64,000 nucleotides of DNA from Salegentibacter_A chungangensis (GTDB lineage Bacteria > Bacteroidota > Bacteroidia > Flavobacteriales > Flavobacteriaceae): positions 1,922,001 through 1,986,000 of the forward strand of contig NZ_JBHTLI010000001.1 of NCBI RefSeq assembly GCF_042678405.1, written 5' to 3'. Under the pieces are notes generated by a model that was not told the origin of the DNA, searched no databases, and worked only from the letters and a program-made list of their open reading frames with translations. Shown piece by piece: positions 17,818 through 26,819 of this stretch. Position numbers and translations under genes: made by a program. Every line of letters begins with the position of its first letter. Position 1 is the first letter of the stretch.

Positions 17818-19176
17818 ATGATAATTTCTAAAAATCCATATTCAGGAAAAGAGCTTAAAAAATTTAAAGAGTTAACCAAGACCGAAATTGATGAAGCTTT
17901 GGAAAAAGCAAATTCACGTTTTTCTTCCTGGAAAAAAACAAGCTTCAAAGAGCGTGCTAAACTTATGTTGAACGCGGCAAAAGAGCTGAAAAAAAATAAG
18001 GAAGAATACGCTAAGGATATTAGTGCAGAGATGGGAAAACCCATTAGCCAGGCTATAGCAGAAGTTAAAAAATGTGCGTGGGTTTGTGAATATTATGCAG
18101 AGAATGCAGAGAAACACCTGGCCGATGAAAATATAAAGACCGATGCAGCAAAAAGTTATGTGAGCTATGAACCTTTGGGAGTTGTTCTTGCGGTAATGCC
18201 CTGGAACTATCCCTTCTGGCAGGTATTCAGGTTTGCTGCTCCGGCGCTTATGGCCGGTAATATTGGGGTTCTGAAGCACGCCAGCAATGTGATGATCTCG
18301 GCTAATAATATTCAGAAAGTTTTTGAGCGGGCAGGATTTCCTGAAGGCTGCTTTCAAAACCTTGTAATAGGCAGTAAAAAGGTAGAAGAGGTCATAAGAG
18401 ATAAACGTGTGAAGGCTGTTACACTTACAGGGAGTAAGCCCGCGGGAGGTGCGGTGGCCTCTGTAGCCGGGGAAGAAATAAAGAAATCTGTCCTGGAGCT
18501 GGGAGGAAGCAATGCTCTGGTAATCTTTAAGGATGCAAATATTAAGGAGAGTGTGAAAACCTGTGTTATGGCAAGGTTTCAGAATACAGGGCAAAGTTGT
18601 ATTGCCGGAAAACGCCTGCTATTGCACGAAAACATAGCCGATGAGTTTATGGAGGAGTTCGTGAAACAGGTAAGGGAGCTCAAAAGCGGAGATCCTGCAG
18701 ATGAGGAAACCTTTATAGGAGTACTTGCCAGGGAAGATCTTGCTGAAGACCTGGAAGATCAGGTGAATAGATCGGTAGAGCAGGGGGCAGAGGTAATCCT
18801 GGGGGGTAATCGAGATAAGGCTTATTTTGAACCAACTATTATTACCGGCGTCAAAAAAGGTATGCCCGTATTTGAGGAAGAGACTTTTGGCCCTGCCATT
18901 TCTGTCACTACTTTTAAAACAGATAAAGAGGCCGTAGAACTCGTGAACACTTCAAGTTTTGGTCTTGGGGTATCTATCTTTACCGAAGATCCCGAGTTTG
19001 CAGCAAATCTTGTTCCTGAATTTGAAGATGGAGCAGTTTTCGTGAACGAGTTAGTAAAAAGTGATCCGAGACTTCCTTTTGGAGGAACTAAGATAAGTGG
19101 TTATGGTCGAGAACTTTCAGAGCACGGAATCAGGGAGTTCGTTAACTGTAAAACGGTATATTTCAATAAATTTTAA
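17818..19176 (+). CDS. NAD(P)-dependent succinate-semialdehyde dehydrogenase-like aldehyde dehydrogenase
   Basis: An aldehyde dehydrogenase superfamily enzyme of the short (about 455 aa) succinate-semialdehyde dehydrogenase type, oxidising an aldehyde to the acid. Catalytic residues are visible: Asn130 in VMPWNYPFWQ, Glu227 in LELGG and the nucleophile Cys261 in NTGQSCIAGKR. EETFGPAISV and LPFGGTKISGYGREL are also present. There is no GABA aminotransferase nearby, so the physiological substrate is open. A TATATTTA near-match to the -7 element lies at 17785. The DUF72 gene follows after 22 bp and the Nudix gene after that, so a three-gene transcript is plausible. Confidence 0.88.
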   Translation: MIISKNPYSGKELKKFKELTKTEIDEALEKANSRFSSWKKTSFKERAKLMLNAAKELKKNKEEYAKDISAEMGKPISQAIAEVKKCAWVCEYYAENAEKHLADENIKTDAAKSYVSYEPLGVVLAVMPWNYPFWQVFRFAAPALMAGNIGVLKHASNVMISANNIQKVFERAGFPEGCFQNLVIGSKKVEEVIRDKRVKAVTLTGSKPAGGAVASVAGEEIKKSVLELGGSNALVIFKDANIKESVKTCVMARFQNTGQSCIAGKRLLLHENIADEFMEEFVKQVRELKSGDPADEETFIGVLAREDLAEDLEDQVNRSVEQGAEVILGGNRDKAYFEPTIITGVKKGMPVFEEETFGPAISVTTFKTDKEAVELVNTSSFGLGVSIFTEDPEFAANLVPEFEDGAVFVNELVKSDPRLPFGGTKISGYGRELSEHGIREFVNCKTVYFNKF

Positions 19177-19198
19177 GTCGGTTAAACCTTAGCTATTT

Positions 19199-20071
19199 AT
19201 GAAATTCGGAAAAGTTGATCACCCGGAGCAGGTGGACTTCACTTTGCCTCCAACTCACAAACAGACCAGGGAAGTTCTCGGAAAAAGTAAGGCAAAAGGA
19301 CTTGAGGATGTCAGAATTGGGTGTGCTAAATGGAACAGAAAAGACCTTAAGAATTTTTACCCGAGAGGAACAAAGGATGAGCTCAGTTATTATGCAAGTC
19401 AGTTCAATTCTATCGAGCTAAATGCCTCCTTTTACCGAATGTTCCCTGAAGAGCAATTTAAGGTCTGGGGTTCTAAGGCCGAAGGAAATTTTCAGTTTTG
19501 CCCAAAGGTGCCACGACTTATAAGCCATATGAAGCGGCTTAACGATGCAGAGAGGCTGGTAGATGATTTTGTGACGAATATCCTTCCGCTTAAAGATAAA
19601 ATGGGAAGCGTTTTTCTGCAGATGCCGGAGAATTTTATGCCTAAGTTTATAGACAGGCTGGATCCTTTCTTTAAACATTGGCCCAATGAAATTCCCCTGG
19701 CCGCAGAGTTCAGGCACCCGGATTGGTTCAATGATGAAAAAGTTGTGGAGGAGCTTAATGATATTCTGCTTGCCAATAATGTATCCAGTATCATTACGGA
19801 TACTGCTGGCAGAAGGGATATGCTGCATATGAGGCTGACTAATTCTACAGCTTTTATCCGGTATAACGGAGCTAATCATCCAAGTGATTATACCAGGCTG
19901 GATGACTGGCTGGAAAGGTTTGAAGAATGGCAGGAACTTGGCCTGAAGAAATTGTATTTTTTTGTCCATCAAAATGTTGAAGAAGCTTCGCCATTATTGT
20001 CGGCCTATTTCATAGAGAAGTTCAATAAAAAGTTTAAAACAAATATTAAAATTCCAAAAACCCTAAAGTAA
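19199..20071 (+). CDS. DUF72 family protein
   Basis: A 290-residue member of the DUF72 (YecE-like) TIM-barrel family. Typical features are RIGCAKWNRKDLKNFYP near the N-terminus, YASQFNSIELNASFYR, FCPKVPRLISH, FLQMPENF, and AEFRHPDWF. The family's reaction is unknown. The stop overlaps the start of the Nudix gene by one base (TAATG), which suggests translational coupling with it. Confidence 0.87.
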   Translation: MKFGKVDHPEQVDFTLPPTHKQTREVLGKSKAKGLEDVRIGCAKWNRKDLKNFYPRGTKDELSYYASQFNSIELNASFYRMFPEEQFKVWGSKAEGNFQFCPKVPRLISHMKRLNDAERLVDDFVTNILPLKDKMGSVFLQMPENFMPKFIDRLDPFFKHWPNEIPLAAEFRHPDWFNDEKVVEELNDILLANNVSSIITDTAGRRDMLHMRLTNSTAFIRYNGANHPSDYTRLDDWLERFEEWQELGLKKLYFFVHQNVEEASPLLSAYFIEKFNKKFKTNIKIPKTLK

Positions 20072-20484
20072 TGAAACAGCAGGAAGTAGCAGTTACCGTA
20101 GATAGTGTAGTGCTTTGTAATGTTGAGAAAGATTTTAAAGTATTGCTTATAAAAAGAAAAAATGATCCTTTTCAGGACCACTGGGCTTTACCCGGAGGTT
20201 TTATAGAAGATGATGAAGATCTGGAAGATGCTGCAAAAAGAGAACTGAAAGAAGAGACCGGAGTAAAGGTAGATGTGATGGAGCAGGTGAGAGCCTTTGG
20301 AAAGCCCGGAAGGGATCCCAGAGGAAGAACTATATCTGTAGCATTCTTAAGCCGAATCTTTTGTGAGGAAGAGCTAAAACCCAGCGATGATGCCAAAGAG
20401 GCAAAATGGTTTGATATAGACAATCTTCCGGATCTGGCGTTTGACCATGAAGAAATTATTAAAGCTGCCCAGAGCTACCTGTGA
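20071..20484 (+). CDS. Nudix hydrolase
   Basis: A 137-residue Nudix-fold pyrophosphohydrolase. The Nudix box fits the consensus G-x5-E-x7-REU-x-EE-x-G-U exactly: Gly43, Glu49, Arg57-Glu58-Leu59, Glu61-Glu62, Gly64, Val65. The last glutamates bind the metal. The N-terminus (VTVDSVVLC) and the RKNDPFQDHWALPGGF stretch resemble ADP-ribose/NrtR-like Nudix domains, but there is no C-terminal winged helix, so it is an enzyme rather than an NrtR regulator. The substrate cannot be read from the sequence. It is coupled to the DUF72 gene through TAATG. Confidence 0.9.
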   Translation: MKQQEVAVTVDSVVLCNVEKDFKVLLIKRKNDPFQDHWALPGGFIEDDEDLEDAAKRELKEETGVKVDVMEQVRAFGKPGRDPRGRTISVAFLSRIFCEEELKPSDDAKEAKWFDIDNLPDLAFDHEEIIKAAQSYL

Positions 20485-20499
20485 TTTTGTGAATTTTGA

Positions 20500-20536
20500 A
20501 GGCCTCTTATTTTTAATTTAAAGATTAAAAAGGCCT
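20500..20536 (+). terminator. Possible terminator hairpin after the Nudix gene
   Basis: AGGCC then TTTTTAAT pair with ATTAAAAA then GGCCT, with a 5-nt bulge on the left arm. The T-run that follows is interrupted, so this is weak. Confidence 0.3.
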
Positions 20537-20610
20537 GAATTTCGAATTTTTCAAAACTTACGGGCAAACTTTACCAGGTGGTTTATAATGGCTAATTTTA
20601 AAATAAAAAG

Positions 20611-21006
20611 ATGAGATTTCACACCAGGAAATGGATAAAACCGCAGGACCTTAACCCTAACGGAACCCTTTTCGGGGGGCGCGTTTTGGAATGGATAGAT
20701 GAGGAATGTGCTCTTTATAGTATCATTCAGCTTGAGAACCCTAAAACGGTTACCAAGTATATGAGTGAGATCAACTTTCAGAATTCGGCCAAAAAGGGCG
20801 ATATTATTGAGATTGGAATAGAGGTCCTGAAATTCGGGACCACATCTATCCAGTTGCGATGTGAAGTAAGGAATAAAATGACGCGTTCTTCCATTATCAG
20901 TATAGAGAAGATCATTATGGTTACCCTGGATGAGAATGGGAAACCCAAACCTCACGGGAAGACCAAGGTCGAGTTCGTAAAAGACAGGCTGAATGACAAA
21001 AGCTAA
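20611..21006 (+). CDS. Hotdog-fold acyl-CoA thioesterase
   Basis: A 131-residue single hotdog domain of the YciA/BFIT type that hydrolyses acyl-CoA thioesters. NPNGTLFGGRVLEWIDE at residues 15-31 is the family signature, including the helix Asp that activates water. INFQNSAKKGDIIEI and the strand GTTSIQLRCEV complete the fold. It has no membrane segment or signal peptide. Its stop overlaps the stop of the converging endonuclease/exonuclease/phosphatase gene by 4 bp. Confidence 0.88.
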   Translation: MRFHTRKWIKPQDLNPNGTLFGGRVLEWIDEECALYSIIQLENPKTVTKYMSEINFQNSAKKGDIIEIGIEVLKFGTTSIQLRCEVRNKMTRSSIISIEKIIMVTLDENGKPKPHGKTKVEFVKDRLNDKS

Positions 21007-22103
21007 CTTTGTTGTTCTTCCCGCTTTTCTTGTTGCTTTTCCTTGTTTTCTTTTTCCTCTTCCTTTATCTGTTCGTTGGCATCTTTAAGTTGCTCGGGCG
21101 AAGGAGAATCAGGTTTTTGTTCTTCGGCCTTTTCAGGTTCAAGACTCAGTGAGGCATAATAAGGAAAGTGATCTGATCCTGTTTCCCCTCCGGTTCCTAT
21201 TTCTTTTAACCTGAACTCTTCAGTAAGGAAGATATGGTCCAGAGACCAGCGCATAAGGAAACTTTTGGCGTTAAAAGTGTTATAGAAACCACGACCAACC
21301 CTGATATCTAACAGGCCACCCACATTTTTAAACAGGGAGGTTGTAGAGGACCAGGCAACATCATTAAAGTCTCCGATCACAATTACAGGTAATTCAGATT
21401 CCCTGGTTAATTTAGCGATCTTCATCATTTCCGCATCCCTGTCTGTAGAAGACGGATTATGCTGCGGCATTGGAGGCGTAGGATGAATGGCAAACAGCTG
21501 GATCTTTTCACCATTTTTCAATTCTATCTTGGCGTGGACCGAAGGAATACTGTCATCTACAATATATTTCACCTCCGGATCTATCAGTGGGAGTTTTGAA
21601 TATACAAGCATTCCGTAGGTGTTGTCTAAGGGGGCTTCACTCCGGTAAGGATATTCCTTAAAGCCTTTTGAGATTGCATTCTGCCAGGCGGCATCGGTCT
21701 CGGTGAAAACGATCACATCGGGTTTATGCTTTTTTACTTCATTTATCAGGGAATCCTTTTCTTTATTCTTTTGAAGCACATTTGCCGTTAAGATTTTTAT
21801 ATCTGCCTGTTTTTTGGTCTTGTTGATCTCATAAGGCGTAATTGGGGTGTAGGGCGCGATCTTTAAGAACTGAAAAGTGAAACAAGCCAGCAGAACGATC
21901 ATAAACGCATAATCTTCATAACGTTTAATGTCGAATCTTATGAAATACGCTGAAATAGCCGTAAGTGTTAATAAAGTGAGCTGAATATGAGGGTAATCAA
22001 ACATCCTTATCCACCAGTAATCGGCAGCGATCAGAGGAACAAGGGTGAGGAGTACCGCAATAATTCCGAACCCCTGTAAAAATCTTTTTAACTTCATAAA
22101 CAC
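21003..22103 (-). CDS. Membrane-anchored endonuclease/exonuclease/phosphatase family protein
   Basis: A 366-residue protein. Three hydrophobic helices at about 8-30, 35-52 and 62-82 are followed by an EEP metal-dependent hydrolase domain. EEP motifs are visible: ILTANVLQKNK with the first Asn, VIVFTETDAAW with the metal-binding Glu, FAIHPTPPMP, VIGDFNDVAWS with Asp and Asn, and SDHFPYYASL with the catalytic Asp-His pair. The active site probably faces outside. The C-terminus is a low-complexity Glu/Lys/Gln tail of some 40 residues. The substrate (nucleic acid, phosphoester or phospholipid) cannot be told from sequence. Confidence 0.85.
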   Translation of the reverse strand: MFMKLKRFLQGFGIIAVLLTLVPLIAADYWWIRMFDYPHIQLTLLTLTAISAYFIRFDIKRYEDYAFMIVLLACFTFQFLKIAPYTPITPYEINKTKKQADIKILTANVLQKNKEKDSLINEVKKHKPDVIVFTETDAAWQNAISKGFKEYPYRSEAPLDNTYGMLVYSKLPLIDPEVKYIVDDSIPSVHAKIELKNGEKIQLFAIHPTPPMPQHNPSSTDRDAEMMKIAKLTRESELPVIVIGDFNDVAWSSTTSLFKNVGGLLDIRVGRGFYNTFNAKSFLMRWSLDHIFLTEEFRLKEIGTGGETGSDHFPYYASLSLEPEKAEEQKPDSPSPEQLKDANEQIKEEEKENKEKQQEKREEQQS

Positions 22104-22146
22104 CCGGGCTTAATTAGGTTGATAAAAGCTAAAGGTAAACTTTAAA

Positions 22147-23436
22147 TTATTTCTCCCCTTTTATTTGTGAAGAAATTTGCAAAATGTCATCTCCGGAAGG
22201 CGATTCGAACAGCTGCAATTTGAAGTAGGGAACGGCAGCAATAATATGGTCGAAAATGTCGGCTGTAATGTACTCGAAATTTTCCCAACGTTTATCTCTG
22301 CTGAAACAAAGGACCTCAAGCGGAATACCCTGGGCTGTGGGTGCCAGATGCCTGACAATGATATACATCTCTTTGTGAATGGCAGAATGCTCGTGCAGAT
22401 AGGTGTCTATGTATTTTCGGAAAACCCCAAGATTGGTTTGATTTCGACCATTGATAAGAATTGACTTATCAATATTATTTTCAGTATTGTATTTGTCGAT
22501 ATCCTCCTGCCTGTTCTCAAGATAAGGCGCTATGAGGCTTATTTTTTTAAGCTCATCAAGCTCTTCCCTGGAAATAAACTTTACCGAATTCTGTTTAATA
22601 TGAACAGCTCTTTTTATCCTTCTTCCGGAAGACTCCTGCATTCCCCGCCAGTTATGGAATGAATCTGAAATAAGGCTATAGGTGGGGATAGTTGTATAAG
22701 TGTTATCCCAGTTCTGAACTCTTACCGTTGCAAGATTGATCTCGGTCACCGTTCCGTCGGCACCATATTTACTAAAGGTGATCCAGTCTCCAATCCTTAC
22801 GATATCGTTAACAGAGACTTGTATAGAAGCTACAAAACCAAGAATGGTATCCCTGAATATTAATAGCAGCACCGCCGAAGCCGCACCAAGAGAGATAATA
22901 AAATTCAATACTTCTTCTCCGGTAATTTCAGCTAGAATAAACAGGAAGGCGAATAACCAGACTACGATCATCACAACCTGTATATAACTTTCTACAGGCT
23001 TATCTTTATAAGATTCCAGTGTGCGAAGGTAGTTCTTGGAAGTTCTTAAAAAACTTCTCACGATCCATACCACCAGCAGGATAACATAAATTTCGAAGAT
23101 AAAGTCGAAGACCTTAAAAGCCAGAGGGAAATCATTCAGGATAATAGGCACTGTATAATACAGTATCAATAAGGGCAGGACCTGGCCTATATACTTTGGG
23201 AAATTTGTCTTAACCAGAAAATCATCGAAAGTTGTTTTGGTCTTATTGGTGAAACTTCGGAATGCTTCTATAACAAAGGTTTTCACCAGGTAATTTAAAC
23301 CTATGATCACGGATATGAGAACCAGAATGTTTACCAGAAGGTTCAAATATTGGGCAACTTCTGGATTTACACCGTTTGAAAGAAGCATTTCTTCAAGCAG
23401 GCAGAAAAGGTCTTTAATTGCCTCAGTAATATCCAT
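22147..23436 (-). CDS. MscS-family mechanosensitive channel
   Basis: A 429-residue small-conductance mechanosensitive channel-like protein. It has about five hydrophobic helices in residues 15-210 and then the MscS beta domain with DIVRIGDWITFSKYGADGTVTEINLATVRVQNWDNT, the family signature where the channel meets the cytosolic cage. A longer C-terminal domain of about 150 residues follows, as in YnaI/YbdG-type proteins. It would open under membrane tension and release solutes at hypo-osmotic shock. The DUF3817 gene ends 3 bp upstream, so the two share a transcript. Confidence 0.9.
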   Translation of the reverse strand: MDITEAIKDLFCLLEEMLLSNGVNPEVAQYLNLLVNILVLISVIIGLNYLVKTFVIEAFRSFTNKTKTTFDDFLVKTNFPKYIGQVLPLLILYYTVPIILNDFPLAFKVFDFIFEIYVILLVVWIVRSFLRTSKNYLRTLESYKDKPVESYIQVVMIVVWLFAFLFILAEITGEEVLNFIISLGAASAVLLLIFRDTILGFVASIQVSVNDIVRIGDWITFSKYGADGTVTEINLATVRVQNWDNTYTTIPTYSLISDSFHNWRGMQESSGRRIKRAVHIKQNSVKFISREELDELKKISLIAPYLENRQEDIDKYNTENNIDKSILINGRNQTNLGVFRKYIDTYLHEHSAIHKEMYIIVRHLAPTAQGIPLEVLCFSRDKRWENFEYITADIFDHIIAAVPYFKLQLFESPSGDDILQISSQIKGEK

Positions 23437-23439
23437 AGA

Positions 23440-23724
23440 CTACAGGTATCGTTTTTCAACATAAAATGGCCCGAACGGCACCAAAGAACAGGCTAAAATT
23501 ATTAACATTTCCTTCCATTTCCAATTCATTGCATTATAAAGCAAAAATGCCCCGAGCACATAGGCTATAAAAAGGATCCCGTGAGCCATTCCAACCTGGC
23601 GTACCATTTCCGGAGAATCGAAGAAATACTTAAGTGGCATTGCCAGAAAAAGCAATATTAAAAATGACAAGCCTTCAAGAATGCTTATCCATTTGAATAC
23701 CTTTATTTTTTTGTTGATAGACAT
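23440..23724 (-). CDS. DUF3817 small membrane protein
   Basis: A 94-residue protein with three hydrophobic helices (about 10-30, 45-65, 70-88) and the DUF3817 pattern: FKWISILEGLSFLILLF at the start, VGMAHGILFIAYV in the middle, and PFGPFYVEKRYL at the end. Its function is unknown; the family includes domains found in glycosyl/lipid transporters. It lies 3 bp upstream of the MscS gene. Confidence 0.87.
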   Translation of the reverse strand: MSINKKIKVFKWISILEGLSFLILLFLAMPLKYFFDSPEMVRQVGMAHGILFIAYVLGAFLLYNAMNWKWKEMLIILACSLVPFGPFYVEKRYL

Positions 23725-23892
23725 AACCGATCATTTAAGCGGCAAAGATAAGTGATATAGAATATTTTAAACTAATTAGTTTCATTAAATCCAGGAGCAG
23801 GATCATTAAAGGATACCCTGGAATATTATTATTGTTTCTTTAACTTTCTACGAGTCGAATTTTCTTATTTTGCGTCTAAAATAAACATTTTA

Positions 23893-24933
23893 ATGAGTTC
23901 AAAAATATTGGTTACCGGGGGGCTTGGTTTCATAGGTTCCCATACAGCGGTAGCCCTTCAGGAAAAAGGTTTTAATGTGGTGATTGTTGACAACCTTTCT
24001 AATTCGTCTGTAGACGTATTAGGTGGAATCGCCAAGATCACTCAAAAGGATCCTGTTTTTGAAAATAGGGATTTAAGGGAAAAACAACACGTTAAAGAAC
24101 TTTTTGAGAAGCATCCCGACATTGAAGGGGTAATTCATTTTGCTGCTTCAAAGGCCGTAGGAGAAAGTGTTGAGAATCCACTGCTATACTATGAAAATAA
24201 TATTTCGAGCCTGGTGTATTTGCTGCAGGAGTTAAAGCAGAAAGGGAGTGCTAATTTTATTTTTAGTTCTTCCTGTACCGTTTACGGCCAGGCAGATGAA
24301 TTGCCAATAAGCGAGAACGCACCGGTTAAGAAAGCAGAGTCTCCTTACGGCAATACTAAGCAAATAGGGGAAGAGATCCTTGCCGATACTTGTAAAGCGC
24401 TGGGTGATTTTAAAGCCATTGCACTGAGGTATTTTAACCCGATAGGAGCACACCCCAGTGCAGATATCGGGGAGCTGCCAATAGGTACACCGCAGAATCT
24501 GATTCCATTTATTACCCAAACCGCTATTGGAAAACGAGAAGAGTTATCGGTTTTTGGGGATGACTACCCAACTCCTGATGGTACCTGTATAAGGGATTAT
24601 ATTCATGTTATGGACCTTGCCAGGGCTCATGTGGTTGCTTTGGAAAGGTTACTGAATGGTCAGGAAAAAGCTAATTTCGAAATCTTTAACCTTGGTACCG
24701 GAAAGGGTAATTCGGTGATGGAAGTGATCAAGACTTTCGAAAAGGTAACAGGACAAAAATTACCTTACAGGATCGCTGACAGGAGAGAAGGAGATATCAC
24801 TGCAGCCTACGCAGATACTACAAAGGCAAACGAAGATCTTAAATGGAAAGCACAACTAGGCTTAGATGAGGCCTTGGAGAGTGCCTGGAAATGGCAAAAA
24901 GAAGTTCAGCGCAGGGAAGAATCTGACAATTAG
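23893..24933 (+). CDS. galE: UDP-glucose 4-epimerase
   Basis: An extended short-chain dehydrogenase that interconverts UDP-glucose and UDP-galactose (or the N-acetyl forms) through a tightly bound NAD. The glycine motif GGLGFIGSHTA is at residues 8-18, HFAASKAVGES and SSSCTVYG follow, and the catalytic Tyr-x3-Lys is in SPYGNTKQIGEE. The length of 346 aa is normal. It is monocistronic, with TTATTTTG (7 of 8 to the -7 consensus) at 23865 and a strong terminator 27 bp after the stop. No sugar cluster is adjacent. Confidence 0.94.
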   Translation: MSSKILVTGGLGFIGSHTAVALQEKGFNVVIVDNLSNSSVDVLGGIAKITQKDPVFENRDLREKQHVKELFEKHPDIEGVIHFAASKAVGESVENPLLYYENNISSLVYLLQELKQKGSANFIFSSSCTVYGQADELPISENAPVKKAESPYGNTKQIGEEILADTCKALGDFKAIALRYFNPIGAHPSADIGELPIGTPQNLIPFITQTAIGKREELSVFGDDYPTPDGTCIRDYIHVMDLARAHVVALERLLNGQEKANFEIFNLGTGKGNSVMEVIKTFEKVTGQKLPYRIADRREGDITAAYADTTKANEDLKWKAQLGLDEALESAWKWQKEVQRREESDN

Positions 24934-24960
24934 AGTGTAATACCGTAAAATACAGCTATT

Positions 24961-24990
24961 AAAAAAGGAGCCTCATCAGGCTCCTTTTTT
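24961..24990. terminator. Bidirectional intrinsic terminator between galE and yqaE
   Basis: AAAAAAGGAGCC, loop TCATCA, GGCTCCTTTTTT: perfect 12-bp arms with T-runs on both strands. Confidence 0.9.
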
Positions 24991-24995
24991 ATGGT

Positions 24996-25154
24996 TTACC
25001 GGGTTCCGTTCACAAGGAATGCGTGGATTACTCCGGGTATCCAGCCTAATGCTGTAAGCAGTAAACTTATTAAGAACGTTACCCCTAAGCCGTGTTTCAT
25101 AAACACAGCTAAAGGTGGTAAAAGGATATTTAAAATAATGGTTAATAAAGACAT
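24996..25154 (-). CDS. YqaE/Pmp3-family small membrane protein
   Basis: A 52-residue protein of the YqaE/Pmp3 (UPF0057) proteolipid family, involved in membrane potential and salt-stress tolerance in yeast and plants; the bacterial role is unclear. It consists of two hydrophobic helices. The first contains ILLPPLAVFMKHGLG, which includes the PPLAVF family signature, and the second runs from FLISLLLTALGWIPGVIHA. It ends in LVNGTR. The stop codon is 6 bp from the shared terminator. It is short but clear. Confidence 0.9.
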   Translation of the reverse strand: MSLLTIILNILLPPLAVFMKHGLGVTFLISLLLTALGWIPGVIHAFLVNGTR

Positions 25155-25202
25155 ATCTATTTGGTTTTAGTCGTTTAAAATTAGTTGGATCTTTTTCTGT
25201 GG

Positions 25203-25988
25203 TTACCCTTGAAACTTTCGGTAACGGGCAACCATAAATACGTAAATAGCGTAGCATACAAGCCCGGCAGCTACTATTCCCATTAACCAGGACCCGTAAG
25301 AGGAATCCTGAAGGAATGAAAAAGCATCGGCCGTACTTTTAATATCGTTGGTATCTGAATGTATTGCGGCACGTATAAAGAAGAAAGAAAGAATCCCGAA
25401 AATAATGCCTCTGGCTATATGCCCAAGGTATCCCGTATTCTTGATGGTCTTCCTTCTTTTTTCTTCAGAGATAGATTTATAATCGAAATTTTTCAGGTAT
25501 TTGCCTGTAAGAGCTCTTCTTATCTGGTAAATTGCGGTTCCGGCCAGTGAAATTCCGATTATAGCAAATATATAAACCCCGGCTGATCCGGTTAAGATTG
25601 AAGACATGGGGCCTCCGCTTCCCCCGGAAGATGATCCGGTATTAAGAAGTTGCATAACGGCATAACCTGCAATTCCCAGGTATATTAATCCACTAATGAA
25701 GAAAGCTACTCTTTTTATCTTTCCCTTGGTGTCTTCGCCAATATGTTCGGGATCCTGGAAAGACTGGATAAACCTCCATACAACATAGCATAACAGGCCA
25801 ATAGCTATAAGCACAAGAAGGACATTCCCAAAGGGCTGCTTCTCAAGGAAATCCATAACCTGTAACTTTCCGGCCTTTTGTCCGCCCATATTAAAAGCTG
25901 CCAGAAAAGTAAGAACTCCGGTGATTCCATAAACAATACCTTTGGCCACGTATCCCGTACGGGCCACTTTCTTTAACTTGGTATTCAT
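25203..25988 (-). CDS. DUF1206 membrane protein (three 2-helix repeats)
   Basis: A 261-residue integral membrane protein made of three copies of the DUF1206 unit, each with two helices. The repeats start near residue 8 (ARTGYVAKGIVYGITG), near 92 (KRVAFFISGLIYLGIAGYA) and near 183 (KNTGYLGHIARGIIFGILS). The pattern of aromatic and glycine residues in each G-Y/x-x-x-G-I/L stretch is clear. Function is unknown. It precedes yqaE on the same strand with a 48-bp gap, so co-transcription is possible. Confidence 0.87.
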   Translation of the reverse strand: MNTKLKKVARTGYVAKGIVYGITGVLTFLAAFNMGGQKAGKLQVMDFLEKQPFGNVLLVLIAIGLLCYVVWRFIQSFQDPEHIGEDTKGKIKRVAFFISGLIYLGIAGYAVMQLLNTGSSSGGSGGPMSSILTGSAGVYIFAIIGISLAGTAIYQIRRALTGKYLKNFDYKSISEEKRRKTIKNTGYLGHIARGIIFGILSFFFIRAAIHSDTNDIKSTADAFSFLQDSSYGSWLMGIVAAGLVCYAIYVFMVARYRKFQG

Positions 25989-26099
25989 AAGATCAATTTA
26001 TTAGTTGGTTGAAACTAAATTAATTGAAATGAAAGAGACCCTAAGTCAAATTGGCAAAAGTTTAATTCTTTTTAATCTTTCTTAAAGAAAAGTAGGTGG

Positions 26100-26735
26100 T
26101 TACACCATCTCGAAGATAACCAGGGCGTAGAGGTAAAACCTCAGGAATCTAAGCAGGCCGAACATTAAGTAGCTCTGGAAAGGAAATTTAATGATCCCGG
26201 CTGCAATACTGGTCATTGCAAAGGGTATTGGGAGGAGTGCTCCCACTACAATAAGGAAACCGCCCCATTTTCGGGTATTCTTAATGTGTTGTGCCATTTT
26301 CACCTCCATTTGCTGGTGTACCACCTCGATCTTGGTAATGGCCCTGCCGATATAATAAGAAATGATACCACCCACATAAGATGCAGCGGCAAGAAAAGTT
26401 AAGAATAAAATAGGGGTAGAAGACTTTCCGGACCAGGCGATAAATAACTCCGGGGGGATAAGACCAAGTAAGGATTCAGAAATAAGAAAAACGGTAATAA
26501 TTCCTAACGGGGAGTAGGTTTCGGTTACTGTAACCAGCATTCCTTCCACGTCTAGAACATACCTGTCTAAAGCAAAAAGTGCCGCAACAAAAAGAATAAT
26601 AGGTATTATCGCTTTCTTCACACTACGCCATACAAAATTGTAAAACCCTGTGTAGCTGTAATACTGGTGCATCAAGCGAATACGCGATTTCCTTTTTTTA
26701 GATTTCGCATTCTTCTTTTTCATTAACGAAGTCAA
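26100..26735 (-). CDS. VTT (DedA-like) domain membrane protein
   Basis: A 211-residue membrane protein. A basic N-terminal tail of some 35 residues is followed by a helix at about 40-60 and a VTT/SNARE-associated domain (80-205). Family features are ISESLLGLIPPELFIAWSG, AAASYVGGIISYYIGR, and the re-entrant region VVGALLPIPFAMTSIAAG with a proline-rich break. DedA-family proteins take part in lipid flipping and membrane homeostasis; that role is by family only. It is transcribed alone in a region of membrane-protein genes. Confidence 0.82.
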   Translation of the reverse strand: MTSLMKKKNAKSKKRKSRIRLMHQYYSYTGFYNFVWRSVKKAIIPIILFVAALFALDRYVLDVEGMLVTVTETYSPLGIITVFLISESLLGLIPPELFIAWSGKSSTPILFLTFLAAASYVGGIISYYIGRAITKIEVVHQQMEVKMAQHIKNTRKWGGFLIVVGALLPIPFAMTSIAAGIIKFPFQSYLMFGLLRFLRFYLYALVIFEMV

Positions 26736-26819
26736 TTTTGATCCTTTCCGAAATATGGATTCTCAGAAAAGCCTAATGTATACTTTTAATATTGTTGAAG
26801 GAAGCCCTATAAGTAGCGG

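Noticed and set aside
17914..18594. 226-codon minus-strand frame inside the aldehyde dehydrogenase gene.
   Set aside because: Antisense to a gene with all catalytic motifs; its product is low-quality Cys/Phe/His-rich and has no start context.
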